Shown one piece after another: positions 43,401 to 53,332 of a stretch of 64,000 bases of DNA. The translations under genes and the position numbers were made by a program. A model generated the notes under the pieces. The model had not been told where the DNA came from and made no database searches. It saw nothing but the letters and a program-made list of their open reading frames with translations. How positions within the stretch are numbered: position 1 is the first letter of the stretch; the number at the start of each line of letters is the position of its first letter. Source of the DNA: Symsagittifera roscoffensis (Eukaryota; Xenacoelomorpha; Acoela; Convolutidae); contig NC_087071.1 in assembly GCF_963678635.1 (NCBI RefSeq), forward strand, positions 34,341,680 to 34,405,679, written 5' to 3'.

Positions 43401-46161
43401 AAACTGTATGACTTACATTTTTCCAGTATTGAAAGTTGTCTGATTTATTTTGATCAACCCGGGTCAGCGATTAAGCAAATAAGAAATTTTTATGAATAGC
43501 CGGGTCAAATCGCATGTGCCCTGCAATTCGCAAGGTGAGCGCTTGCAAGTAGATCATGGTTAATTGGGAGCTGGATATATGCTTTCTTGTCAACCTAGCC
43601 CGAATTAAACGAAATTTTTCATTTTCGTAGGCGGAGTCTGCCATGACATTGATATAGAGCCAACCAAATCTTTTATCGCTGGAAGGCGAACGCTTTGATA
43701 ACCAGACAACCATTACTGAAAATGACGCTAGACTTGACATCAAGGCTAATTAACTCTGGGGAAGCCGAACCTTTCTCAATTTGAAGACTTTCAACCCTCG
43801 GGCTAAATCGGGCCCAAAAACCATACCCGACGCTTACAAATATCACGACAGCGTGAATACCCTCAAATACCAACAACGAAATCTTTTTGCATGTTCCAGA
43901 GCAGTGCCACGCTCCACTAAAACAATTCAGAAGCTAGCACAAAACAGCGAAAAACGAAATGAATCATACCGCGACACAATAAAAATTATCTGCACCAAAA
44001 TTCTAAAAGCACCAAAATTCTATGCATCCGGAGGTATAAAAAATTGAAAAGCACCAATAGCATTGACAATTCGTTTAGTGCAAAAATCGAGGAGGGCAGA
44101 TTTTATTTCACAAGTCACTAGATGCTATAAACACTGACTGCAATACTCTCACATTGATCGCTGAAGCATTTATTTCGCTTTGGTATGGCCCTATCAAACC
44201 TGTACACGGACCGCCGTATGACGGAAGAGCCCCTTTTAATTAACATTTCCAACTGTTCTGGACTAATGAAACAGAGAATTTAGACTGCTAGCCCTTGAAG
44301 CGCTGTACATATCGAGAACGAAACCCTCCATCAACCAAATGTTCAAATACGAAATCCTCTTTGACCCAGACTGCAAGACTAAACTGCTGGAAATTTTCAA
44401 AACATTCTTCAAATTCATTTACAATTAATCAGATAAATGCACTTGGCGAATTTTCAGTGCATGTACCAACCTTAGAGGCGTAAAGGAATTTACTTTAACA
44501 CGCTGAAACATGAATTTACAATTTTTTTGATTACTGGGTCATATACGAACCCTTGGTTTATAGTCCTGAAACATTTGATATTATGATTATCATTATTATT
44601 ATTATAAGTAATAGTATTATTATCATTACTTTCATTATGATTATTATTGTGCCAGTCGCTCATATTCGGAAGTTTGACCTTGATTTTGGGGGAAATTGTT
44701 AACTTTGAAAAACTCAAATTGGCCATGACATGCTCAAGTTTATCGCGACAATTGAAATCAGAAGTCAATTTGATCAGAAGATCCGAATCACAATTGCGGG
44801 AAAGTTGATAAAAATTGTGCTTGAGTAAAATTGCTATTCGCAATTTTACTGAAATCATTAAATCGAGTAGAGCTGTCTTGTTCCCGACAGAGAACATCGC
44901 GAATTCATACGAGAATGTCATCGCTGTTCAAGAGAGAACCTTGATTGGGCAGGTAGACGAGTCCAACTGCCCAATGGTTCAGAAGACAAAACTACTTGAG
45001 TCAAAACGATTTACTTAAAACTTCCAGAGTTATCTTAGTTACATTATTTACTTGAGTCTAGAGTCAAGTCAATATGTAAGTAATGAATTTAATCTCTTGA
45101 GTGTATTTTTCACGATTATGTTGAGATAAGGCGGGGTTTAGGTTGATTCATCCGAAATGGATCAAAGGTCCACTGTCCAATAAAAACTAATATATACTTG
45201 AGTTTCCAACCCTATTTTTAACAGCGTTCGCGTGTTTTAGGTACTTAGAGACCTAGCCATGGGGACGTTCTCATTTTTAGTGGGGGGGGGGTAATTTGGT
45301 AGTGGCCTTTAAGCTGTAACACAATTTTGTAGTACCATGCCTTAAGCGAACCGAATTGGCTCAAAATGAAAAAACACAAGAGATAGTATCCCTGACCGTA
45401 GAGCCAATGGTTTTATAGGGCCTATTCTTTTATTCTTCTTAGCCTCATATGTGACATAAGCTAACGACTGTTACATATGTCAAAATAAATAAAAATCGTA
45501 GAGAATTATTCTTTTGTCCGAACTTAATGCGCTTCAATATGACTGCAGACTCTGCGTAGGAATTTTTTTGGAAAACACATCTATAAATAATTTAAGCTCC
45601 CTTGTACCTGAATGCTTAAATTTGTCTTGAAAGCGTTTTATACCAAAAGCGTTTTATACACAAGAAACGGCAAAATGACTCACTTTCAACTTGTGCAAAC
45701 ATAATTTCTTCCAGAGAAACTGAGCTGTTTAACATCCGTGCTCGGCTTCGCCTCAAGAAATCGTAATATTTAGCTTGTGTTTCGTCCATCTCAAATTGTG
45801 CCGGTTCAGATGGAAATGCATCACCGGCAAATGAAGTTTGACTGATATGATCATATACGTCAGCATCGATCATTTGACAGGGCGTGGCTACTGTTATATC
45901 AATGTTAAGCTCTACTTTTGGCGCAGTCTCGAAATTTACTTCATACTGATAATCTATATGTGTGCTCAAAAAATAGTTCAACTCTATGACCACCATTATT
46001 GCGATGAAAAGGAACGTCAAAAGAGCCAAACCACCCCCAGATCTCGACTTAGTCTGAAAATCTGAATCAATTTTCGGGAAAGCATCAAGATTTGCAATGA
46101 GATTATGAGCTGTACTGAACACTGGAGGTTCCTTACGAGGACGTCGATGTCGCACTTCCAT
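40259..46161 (-). CDS. ERGIC2: ERGIC2-like ER-Golgi intermediate compartment protein, four exons
   Basis: Exons 46161-45684, 41587-41393, 41012-40820 and 40493-40259 join in phases 1, 1 and 2 to 366 residues; human ERGIC2 has 377. The family (yeast Erv41) forms a cargo-receptor complex with ERGIC3/Erv46 that cycles between ER and Golgi. Layout: short cytosolic N-terminus, membrane span 1 (about residues 45-70), a large lumenal beta-rich domain including NFSHRIDHLSFG, and membrane span 2 near residue 340 with a short cytosolic tail. All splice sites are GT-AG. Confidence 0.94.
40820..41012 (-). CDS. ERGIC2: ERGIC2 exon 3
   Basis: Acceptor TCTTTCAG at 41014-41013, donor TTCAG/GTTGGT at 40819. 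It carries GKYNFSHRIDHLSFGAVKVP and YQYRMTVVPVGIETF, matching human YNFSHRIDHLSFGELVP and FQYFITVVPTKLHTY. 193 nt, phase 1 to 2. Confidence 0.94.
41393..41587 (-). CDS. ERGIC2: ERGIC2 exon 2
   Basis: Acceptor TTTTTAG at 41589-41588, donor GCCAG/GTTTGT at 41392. It encodes GKDFSSSIAMSDLSEKKEDG, then FKACRFNGSILVNRHAGTLH and IISGKQINLG; human has NACRIHGHLYVNKVAGNFH and ITVGKAI. 195 nt, phase 1 to 1. Confidence 0.93.
41805..41915 (-). repeat. tRNA-derived SINE in ERGIC2 intron 1
   Basis: On minus, GGTGGTGAAGTGGTTAC (41899-41883) is a clear Pol III A box/D-arm, and AGATGTTCGAGGCCC ending near 41,843 is a B box about 40 bases further on, the tRNA spacing. Acceptor ends do not pair, and the tail continues into non-tRNA sequence. 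Confidence 0.75.
42102..42192 (-). CDS. Possible alternative first exon inside ERGIC2 intron 1
   Basis: ATG at 42192 opens a 30-codon frame (MCPIELTIENVFKYVEGAVN, then QSDAEIIPNR) ending at a strong donor AGAA/GTGAGTAC in phase 1, the same phase as ERGIC2 exon 1, so it could splice to ERGIC2 exon 2. The resulting protein would lack the first membrane span. It may instead be exon 1 of another gene (a HEAT-repeat importin-like N-terminus is imaginable) or chance. No homology is claimed. Confidence 0.35.
42849..42925 (+). repeat. tRNA-like hairpin, possible SINE relic
   Basis: TAGCTTGTGG (A-box-like) lies 49 bases before GGTACAAATCG (B-box-like). Between them a 13 bp hairpin forms from GTACCCAGCAATCA and TGATTGCTGGTAC with one bulged C. 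Degenerate; could be coincidence. Confidence 0.3.
43471..43720 (-). pseudogene. Doubtful Bel/Pao RNase H scrap
   Basis: On minus, INVMADSAYENEKF followed by RARLTRKHISSSQLTMIYLQ loosely follows the Bel/Pao RNase H pattern (D-A-S...K-x-R-V-A-P...I-P-x-L-x-L-x-A). Key residues are not preserved, so this rests on pattern only. Confidence 0.25.
44577..44655. repeat. ATT-rich microsatellite
   Basis: Imperfect ATT/ATC trinucleotide run; on minus it creates the Asn-rich text NNNNDNHN in the frame at 44490-44921, which I do not consider a gene. Confidence 0.75.
45684..46161 (-). CDS. ERGIC2: ERGIC2 exon 1: start, first membrane span, lumenal domain start
   Basis: ATG at 46161-46159. It has NLDAFPKIDSDF (human ELDAFPKVPESY), SGGGLALLTFLFIAIMVVIE as the membrane span, and VELNIDITVATPCQMIDADV (human LRINIDITVAMKCQYVGADV). 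The donor is GAAA/GTGAGTC at 45683, phase 1. The frame runs on past the donor to 45616 by chance. Confidence 0.94.
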
Positions 46162-46230
46162 CTATCCTCTAAAAAAGACCATTCAAACATGTAAACGTGG
46201 CCATTCGTAGGCAATTGTTTTGGTCACCAC

Positions 46231-46255
46231 TGATAGATAGATAGATAGATAGATA
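46231..46255. repeat. (GATA)6 microsatellite, 3' tail of LINE A
   Basis: Six GATA units on plus, i.e. (TATC)n on minus, exactly where the 3' end of the minus-strand LINE A is expected. It is 70 bp upstream of the ERGIC2 start codon. Confidence 0.85.
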
Positions 46256-46476
46256 CTTAAATTAGTTATAGAATGACATCTATAAATCGTAATCAGACAA
46301 CAAATTAAACTATATGTCATGAAGTCTGCGCAGCAGGCGATAAGGAAATATTTTCATTTGCCTCTCCATCTTACAGCGAGCAATAGGTGGATCACGACAG
46401 CGCAGGTTGTTTGCTGAGTAAGTAGAACATGTCGGAACTAAATCAAACAACAGATGATCAGAACCTGTTTGGAGGA

Positions 46477-47737
46477 TTACATCGTAGAGTTTTTGGTCAG
46501 CTCTTCTAATAGTTGCAGATATTGGTTCATAGCACGTCTTTGAATTGCACGCCTTATTGCACGTCTTTGAATCAAATTTATCTTCTCTAGATCTTTAACA
46601 TTTGAACCACCCCAGACATTAATGCCATAGTAAAGCTTTGGGAGAACAAAAGCACGATACAAAATAGCAAGTTCGTCCTTCGAATAACCGATTTTACCAA
46701 GGCGCCAGATTGAAAAAAGTATAGAATTAGATTGTTTAACAGCTTTGTCAATATGCTTAGAAAAACCAAATTTGGAGTCAAATCGTAAACCCCAGCACTT
46801 TGAGGTCATCAACAACCTCAATGCCCTCAACCATATGTATAGCATTACTGCCACTATGGTTGAAAATGATACGCATTTCCTTGGAAGGTTTTTGAACATT
46901 GAGAAACAAGTTTCTTGCGTCAAATTGGTGACAGTGCGAACTAATAACTTCCCGAGCATTGTCAGCGCTATTGCAGCTAGCTACAAGAGGATTGTTATCG
47001 TCAGCATAAGTTGATAACGTGGTGGAAATGTCTGAAACATCAGTAGCATGGATAGAGCAATTGTAAAGAGGCGGACCAAGGACAGTGCCCTGAGGTACAC
47101 CCTGATTAGTATACAAAACAGTTGAATCCAAGCCATTGAGAGAAGTATAATGGGCTCTATTTTGCAAGAAGTTAATGATTACGTTGAAAACCGCAGGATC
47201 AATTATTGGGAAAATATTCATTACTCCTTCTATCACACTCTTGTGGGAAATAGTATCAAAAGCTTTTGACATATCTAGAGAAAAGAAGCGAACATAATCA
47301 TAGTTTTCACGGAAATTCCAGAGATGATGTTGCAGCCTAATGAGCATACAGGAAGTAGAAGAATGTTTACGAAAACCATACTGGTTACGTGTAAGCCATC
47401 TGTTATAAGGGCCTTGCAGATAGTTCTGGTAAATTAACCTTTCAAACACTCTGGACATAACAGAAGTAACAGAGACAGGCCTCAAATCCTTTGGCTGCTT
47501 TGGAGACGAAACTTTTGGCCAGGGAGATGTTTTTGCAAGCTTCCAAAACTCCGGGAAAGTACCTTGTTCCAAGCACAAGTTGAATATATGACAATAGATT
47601 TCGGCCAAATTGTGAGCATTGTCCTTAAAGATCCAAAACGGCAGAGTGTCTGGGCCAGTAGCGGTTCGCCTAATGCGTTTCATGGCATTAAATTTTTGCA
47701 ACAGCGAAAACTGCGGACCGTCATTTGTAGTCTCCAA
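46477..47737 (-). pseudogene. LINE A reverse transcriptase
   Basis: Motifs in order: RTATGPDTLPFWIFKDNA, LRPVSVTSVMSRVFERLIYQ, QYGFRKHSSTSCMLI, FFSLDMSKAFDTISHKSVIE (catalytic D), NQGVPQGTVLGPPLYN and LSTYADDNNPLVA (catalytic DD intact). After a frameshift near 46,780, the C-terminal part reads LYRAFVLPKLYYGINVWGGS and IQRRAIRRAIQRRAMNQ, with a small internal duplication. Confidence 0.9.
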
Positions 47738-48078
47738 ATAAGTAGGCTTGAATGGGCCTCCAGAAGCAGTGGAGATGCCATTATACTACTGGTTAAGCTG
47801 CTCAGCCGAAAAAGCACAGGTGCGATCTGGGGCTATTGTATTCTTATTCAATAAAGTATTTACACGCTGCCACCAGTTTCGACCACTGGAATCAGAAAAA
47901 GCACGTTTAGTAATTAACATACGAACTTGAAGGCCGACAGCATTCGCTTCCGCAAGTTTACATCGACGTGTATGTCGATGCTTCTTCCTTAAAAGGTATT
48001 TGATAACCGGAGTCATGAAAGGTGGATCCTTTGAGCTAAGAACAACACGTTTAAATGGACAGGCGACCTTATACAGAT

Positions 48079-48858
48079 TCAGAAGCTCGTTAGAAGTTCC
48101 CCTAACAACACATTTGGATCGTTGTAGTTAAGAAAATAACTTAAATCATGGGTATCCAGCAAATAGTTCAAATGATTTTTGTTGGCAAATCTATGGTCAC
48201 GAAAGTAAACAACCTTCTTTTCAGATTGTTCAACACCATGATAAGCAACCAAACCCATATGGTCCGTTCTCAGAGTAGACGTAAATCGTTCAATACCATT
48301 GAAATAAATTTCATCCGAACACAATATTTTGTCAAGTCTATTATTCCCGCGTGTGGGTTCCGTACAAACATCGTAAAGACCGCAATCTAATACGAGGTCA
48401 TCAGTATCCAAGTTATTGAAATCCCCACAGATTACAATATTTGACGATGGGTTCTGGTCCCTGAAGACATTGATGGAATGTGAGATATGCATTTCTAACT
48501 GACGGCCATACGTAGCATCAGGTGGGAAATAAACCAAACAGACCAACAAATATTTATTTCCTACGCTAACTGACAGCCACAGAGTTTCATACTGATCAGA
48601 ATGATGACAGGTCTACCGATAACTGACAATACCTTCACGAACAAAATTACAGACACCGCCGCCTGTGGTTTTGTTTGAGTTCAACGAACTGCGGTCTTTC
48701 CTAAATATCTTATACCCAGGAATAGCAATAAACGAATTATCAATGTCCGTGGTTAACCAAGACTCAGTTATACAGATAATATCAAATCCGTGATAACTGG
48801 CATCACACTGTAGTTCATAAATGGCATTATGTTTTTTCAATGAACGGGCATTCAGCAA
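48079..48858 (-). pseudogene. LINE A APE-type endonuclease, one internal stop
   Basis: LNARSLKKHNAIYELQ (N of the start motif), IICITESWLTTDIDNS (E), GYKIFRKDRSSLNSNKTTGG, then a TAG near 48,615, then VCLVYFPPDATYG, NIVICGDFNNLDTDD (GDFN) and LRTDHMGLVAYHG (DH). All catalytic blocks of the LINE endonuclease are there. The TAG is shared by the duplicate at 53,574, so it predates the duplication. Confidence 0.88.
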
Positions 48859-48885
48859 ACAGAGAGTAATTTTGCGGTTGGCTAG

Positions 48886-49287
48886 TCAAAACACATGTTC
48901 TTTGCCATCCAGATACAATTTTAAATCTCTAACTCTCAGTCTATCCTTTGAGATACCGGTTTCGACAAGTTTATCACGTTCAGAGAGAATACGCGACTCC
49001 AATTTCTTTTCGTCAACAGTAAGCTCTCTGGATAAGTAGATGCGATCAGAATAATCTTTCAAGATATACGATTTAGCCAGCAACTTACAAACCAGCCTTG
49101 GATTCTTAAACCTCACCAGCAAGGTTCTCGGCCTGGTAGCATCAGATCGATACTTTACCAGCCAAAAGGAATCAGTTATAGGCTCATTGACAGGCTCTCC
49201 CAAATAATCCATTAACTTTTCTGACTGCTTGAATATCTGAATCCATTCTGTCATGCAATTTCTGGTTGGAAGGTTCAGGCACGCCAT
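48886..49287 (-). pseudogene. LINE A ORF1 C-terminal RNA-binding-like part
   Basis: It reads FWLVKYRSDATRPRTLLVRF, KNPRLVCKLLAKSYILKDYS and IYLSRELTVDEKKLESRILS, the pattern of LINE ORF1 RNA-recognition folds (conserved L-V-x-F and L-T...R). It ends with a stop at 48886 just before the endonuclease. Confidence 0.65.
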
Positions 49288-49293
49288 TTATTC

Positions 49294-49683
49294 TTATTCC
49301 CATTTTACTTTGATCATCAGTGTAACAGGCGTTGCTGTGTGGCCATTTACAGTTGTCTTAGTATCAGTGGATACAATAGCTGCTTTAAGATTGATGACTT
49401 CAGTTTTGATAGATTCTAGAGAAGTTTCAATAGACTTATCTCGAATGGACGTCTTCATTGCTGTCTTGGCATTGTCAAGGCAGTTCGCACAGGCCCACAT
49501 AATCCCACGAACCGATGATAGATGGTCGTAAATCTGCTGCGGGATGTCCGTACACGCCCGATGCCACCACTCGCCACATCTATTGCATTGCACTCCTTCG
49601 TCTTGCTTCTTCACGGCTGCGTTGCAGGATGTACACGGTGAATTTTGAGCACTCTTCAAGCGTCCACGTGTCCCCCTCATCAT
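49294..49683 (-). pseudogene. LINE A ORF1 N-terminal PHD finger
   Basis: It contains SPCTSCNAAVKKQDEGVQCN, RCGEWWHRACTDIP and MWACANC: a C4HC3 PHD pattern (C..C, C..C, H..C, C..C). ORF1-encoded PHD fingers are known in CR1-group LINEs. Followed by a coiled region (SIETSLESIKTEVINLKAAI). A frameshift separates it from the next part. Confidence 0.8.
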
Positions 49684-50137
49684 AGTATATGAAACTATTT
49701 AATAAGTTTATCACAACAATTAGGCTACAATAGTTACGACTACTTAGCATTACGAGGTCAAACTGCATTTTGTGAATTGTAAGCGGATTCCTAAACAAGG
49801 AAGATCCGTTTGTTTTTTCATTTTCTTAAATCGTTCTGAGCAAAAAAAAACATTTTAAATTTTGTAGTTTTATAGGTTAAGTTCAAAAGTATCATAGTAA
49901 CCGAGGTTACAGTCAGGAGTCCCCTTATCACGTATTCCAGTCAAAATCCTTGAAATTTTTTAGATATGGAAGTGATAATGCTAAGAGAAGATGACAAGTG
50001 TTTAAGTCCTTTTCAATTAAAATCGATACGGGTTACGTTTCTTCAATAATAATAATAGGTGAATTCAACATCTCAATGAGACAAAAAGTGGAAAAAAAAG
50101 AGTTTTTATTCAGTTCCACTTCCAATATCGGTACCGC

Positions 50138-50413
50138 TCATGGATCAAGTGTCAACCTGTAAATTTCCTCGACTTTTTGCTGGATTGTTCTATGTTGTGA
50201 GAAACCGACACAAGCGTCAAGGTGCATATCTGAGATAATCACACAACCGCAGTACTTGCAACTACATGTCTCATCGTCCCTAAATTCGTAACAGCGCTCT
50301 TTATGACAAAAAACATGATGAAAACCGTTGCTGTAAAAAATACATCTTTCTCTCCTGTGCGCAGGACTACAGTTTTGTAAGCCCAAAAAGTCATTATTGA
50401 ACAAAAAAGGCAA
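50138..50413 (-). pseudogene. LINE B copy 1 C-terminal Cys/His domain
   Basis: HKERCYEFRDDETCSCKYCG followed by CVIISDMHLDACVGFSQHR gives a C-x8-C-x-C-x2-C-x-C...H spacing, like the zinc-knuckle tails of some LINE ORF2 proteins. The frame is separate from RT by a short gap. Confidence 0.6.
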
Positions 50414-50449
50414 AATTTTGTGTGTTCTGCTATAAATACTTATTCCGAT

Positions 50450-51936
50450 TCATTTCTTGAAATAAAACCCAGCCACTTTGGTAAAGTGTTCGTCTCTTTC
50501 CTTCTGTGATAACACATCGCTGAAAACATCGAGAGCGTAAGAAGCAGATGAAAATATGACGCTCTCATAGAGTCTAACCGAGGACTTAAAACAAATTTTT
50601 CTGAGTTGGACTTTGGATTTTATAGAGCAAGAGGCAGCATAGGCTTTTTTCTTGAGATGCTCCAGGTGCTTGGAACCTGTCAATTTAGTGGATACCACTA
50701 TGCCTAAGTATTCAAACGAATCCTTGAATTCGATTTCTGTGCTGTTGAAAAATAATGGGTCGGTACTGGCCAGCCTTCCGCCATTTCTGTGTTTCACCAC
50801 CTTAGTTTTGCCAACATTCACTTTGAGTCTGTTTCTCTGGCAATATTTTTCGAGTGCAAACAATGCGTTTTTAAAACTGTCAAGTTCGGTCGACCCAATC
50901 GCTAAGTCATTGGCGTAAAAAATCGTGATGCAGCCTGTGCTTTCAAGTTCTGCAGATAAATCTGCTAAAAATAATGCAAACAACAGCGTGACAACTTATC
51001 GCCTTGTGGAACGCCAATAGTCTGAGATATTTTGGTGGACAAATACCCATCCGAGCATACTTGGATATTATTTTGAACATAAAGATTGTACAGAACTTTA
51101 GTGAAGTGTTCAGGGAGGCCATTTTTCTGAAGCTTGGTGAATAGAAGTTGTCTGTCAAACTTGTCAAAAGCCTTCTCGAAGTCAACATAGCAGACGTAAT
51201 ACCTTTTCTTAGAACGGATTCCTGTTCTAATTGACTCAATTAGCTTTTTCGCGGCAAGTATGGTGCTCCTACCCCTTCAAAACCCATACTGCGTATCAGG
51301 AAGTAACTTTTGAAGTTCAAGCCAGTTACTTAACCGATTATATAGAATAGCAGAATAACATTTGTAAACACAAGAAAGCAAAGATATACCTCTATATGAA
51401 TTTGGATCCGTTTTTTCGCCTTTTTCTTTGTAGAGTGGTTTTAAGTAAGCATCTCGCCATACAACAGGACATGTAGCATTAGTAAAACAAATATTGAATA
51501 TTGTAACAAGGAATGAAAATACTAACCCAAGAGAAGATTTCAAGACTTCGTTAGTGATACCGTCGGGACCAGCAGCTTTTTTATTGGGTGAGTTGGCTAC
51601 TACACGTGTTATTTCTGCTAATTTTTTTTCACTGCTCATTTCGGCTATTCGTTCGCTCAATGAAGTTTGATAATCATGAAAACCAGTAATTTCAGCATTC
51701 TCAGGATAAAAGTTGTACGATAACGGAACATTCTGAAGTTTATCAAAGTGATCGAACCAGGTGTCAGAACTGACAGCGCAATGCGCGATCGGTGGTTTTC
51801 TGGTCTTAAGTATGTTCCAAAACTGAGATTTGTCAGACTCTGCTACGCTGAGGGTAAGTTCCTCTTTCGTTTTCTCATGAGACTGTTTCTTAGATTGGCA
51901 TAATTTTTTGAATTCTTTTTTGTAACATGCAAACAC
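50450..51936 (-). pseudogene. LINE B copy 1 reverse transcriptase
   Basis: KKAAGPDGITNEVLKSSLGL, YLKPLYKEKGEKTDPNSYRG, ISLLSCVYKCYSAILYNRLS, then TGA after QYGF, YVCYVDFEKAFDK (antisense-consistent near 51,180), SQTIGVPQGDKLS and a frameshift near 50,985, then ITIFYANDLAIGS, where the catalytic YADD box reads YAND. The C-terminal part KSSVRLYESVIFSSASYALD is intact. Confidence 0.88.
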
Positions 51937-51957
51937 ACGAAGATTTTCTGTATTTGC

Positions 51958-52815
51958 TTATCTTCTGCAGAGATCCCATTGTTTTTTCATTTTTGCGTGG
52001 AGCAAATAACAGCTTCTGTCGAACCAGACCTTCGAGATCCGTTTTTTGGCAGCTGGAACTGACTCTCTAAATGCCGAGATGAAGTTTCCGTACCATCGAT
52101 CCAACGACTCAACACACGGCGTGCTGAGGATTTTAAGTTTGTATTCTAGCTTTTCCAGATCGATTTTTCTGATATGAGCAGTCTTACTGTCAGCTCTTTC
52201 AACGTCGGTGTGAACTTTAAATCCAACGGTGCAGTGCTTTGTAGCAGAATTTTCTGTGATAGTCACATTGTCTGAAGTTAGTTGTAGGTTGTTTGTAAAC
52301 ACTAAATCAATGGCACTGCGGCCATTATGGCAGTAGTATGTTGGTGCCTGGGAGCTATTGAGACGAGCAAACCCTAATTCCCATAAGATATCCAATAAGT
52401 CATTGCCTCTTTCGCCCCGATCCAGGCGACAGTTAAAATCTCCTGCAATGATCGTAAGCTCTTCCTTGTCGATTCTGAATAGTCCTTCGGATATGTTAAA
52501 AATGATATCCTCTAGTTTTGTACAAGGTTGAAAATACGATACCAAAAAGTTCATTTTGCAGTTTTTGACTTTCACAATAAGAACGTGTTGGGATCTAAAA
52601 ATGATGCAGCTATTTGATTGAATGTTTTTATTGATCGCAAAAGCGATACCGCCTGACGGTCTTCCCACATCATGACTAACTGCTGCCGAAGAATAACAAG
52701 TTAAACCAGTTATTTCTGTGTCCTTTACGTCCATAGTCTCTGTTAACAGTAAAAAGTCGTGGGATGTGACAAAATCATTCGGTTGTAATTCAAGTGAAGT
52801 TTCCAGCCCCTCCAC
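51958..52815 (-). pseudogene. LINE B copy 1 endonuclease
   Basis: Contains HDFLLLTETMDVKDTE (catalytic E), GRPSGGIAFAINKNI, ELTIIAGDFNCRLDRGERGN (GDFN), APTYYCHNGRSAIDLVFTNN and SATKHCTVGFKVHTD, where the usual SDH has become K-H-C. The endonuclease family assignment is firm, activity doubtful. Confidence 0.88.
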
Positions 52816-53332
52816 GTTCCAAAGCAGTGCCGATAGTCAATATTTCTTTGTAACTCGGTTGTGCTTGATAAAAAAAAACCCCATCGGGATCTTCCCGTCG
52901 CACAGCTTTCAATTCTTCTCTGAGTTTTTTGTTTTCAAGCTGTTGGCTTTTTGTCAGGTCTTTAATGATGTAAATATTTGTGTAATGTTCGAACTCCTTG
53001 AGTTTTTTTGCCAGTTTCAGGATGTTTTGAGCTTGCAGCTCTGATGTCAAAGAGACAAGTATCAACTGTTCTCCATTTTCGTTCGCTTTACCAATTCGTT
53101 TTGTACTAGTAACTTCAATATCTGTTCCTAAGTCTGCACTCAGCTGCAGCATGAATTCTTTGTCCTTCGGTTCGTCAGCCTTTTTGACTCCCCAGACAAT
53201 GACGTTTTTCGCTTTCCGTTTCGACTCCGCCTCTTCCTTCAATGTTTCTTCAATAACAACTCGACACGAGAAAATCCGAACACAATATTTTGTCAAGTCT
53301 ATTATTCCCGCGTGTGGTTTCCGTACAAACAT
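52790..53332 (-). pseudogene. LINE B ORF1 fused to LINE A antisense at the duplication junction
   Basis: The body reads EETLKEEAESKRKAKNVIVW, ADLGTDIEVTSTKRIGKANE and IYIIKDLTKSQQLENKKLRE, typical of LINE ORF1 (IVWGV...K-R-I-G-K...DLT...LREEL). The first 25 or so residues (MFVRKPHAGIIDLTKYC) come from LINE A bases read in another frame across the 53,274 junction, so the fusion is an accident. Confidence 0.75.

Larger units (their letters stand above)
41588..45683 (-). other. ERGIC2: ERGIC2 intron 1 (4.1 kb)
   Basis: Holds a SINE (41,805-41,915), a possible alternative first exon (42,102-42,192), a tRNA-like hairpin (42,849-42,925), a doubtful Bel/Pao scrap (43,471-43,720), an ATT-rich microsatellite (44,577-44,655) and a G run (about 45,282-45,291). 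Apart from these I see nothing in it. Confidence 0.75.
46232..49800 (-). mobile_element. LINE A: CR1-like non-LTR retrotransposon, inactivated
   Basis: 5' to 3' on minus: PHD-finger ORF1 (49,683-49,294), RRM-like ORF1 continuation (49,287-48,886), APE endonuclease (48,858-48,079), linker (48,016-47,786), reverse transcriptase (47,737-46,778) and C-terminal end (46,780-46,477), then a 3' UTR and (TATC)n tail. Frames are separated by stops and shifts. Domain order and RT text place it near CR1/L2/Rex. The 5' edge is not sharply visible; it abuts the 3' end of LINE B. Confidence 0.88.
48313..53273. repeat. 4.96 kb tandem duplication, copy 1
   Basis: From inside the LINE A endonuclease (ATCCGAACACAATATT at 48313) through the LINE A 5' end and all of LINE B. 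It repeats at a constant offset of about 4,961 bp, for example 48,361 versus 53,322 and 50,450 versus 55,412. The junction is at GAGAAAATCCGAACAC (about 53,274). Confidence 0.95.
50138..53273 (-). mobile_element. LINE B copy 1: non-LTR retrotransposon, inactivated
   Basis: 5' to 3' on minus: ORF1 (53,273-52,790), endonuclease (52,815-51,958), reverse transcriptase (51,936-50,450 in three frames) and a C-terminal Cys/His domain (50,413-50,138). The 3' UTR runs to about 49,800 and meets LINE A. In RT the block QYGF is followed by TGA in this copy only. The clade is not certain; it belongs with APE-type LINEs. Confidence 0.88.

Noticed and set aside
44490-44921. 143-codon Asn-rich minus frame
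   Set aside because: The Asn-rich part is an ATT microsatellite and the rest has no homology; it lies inside ERGIC2 intron 1.
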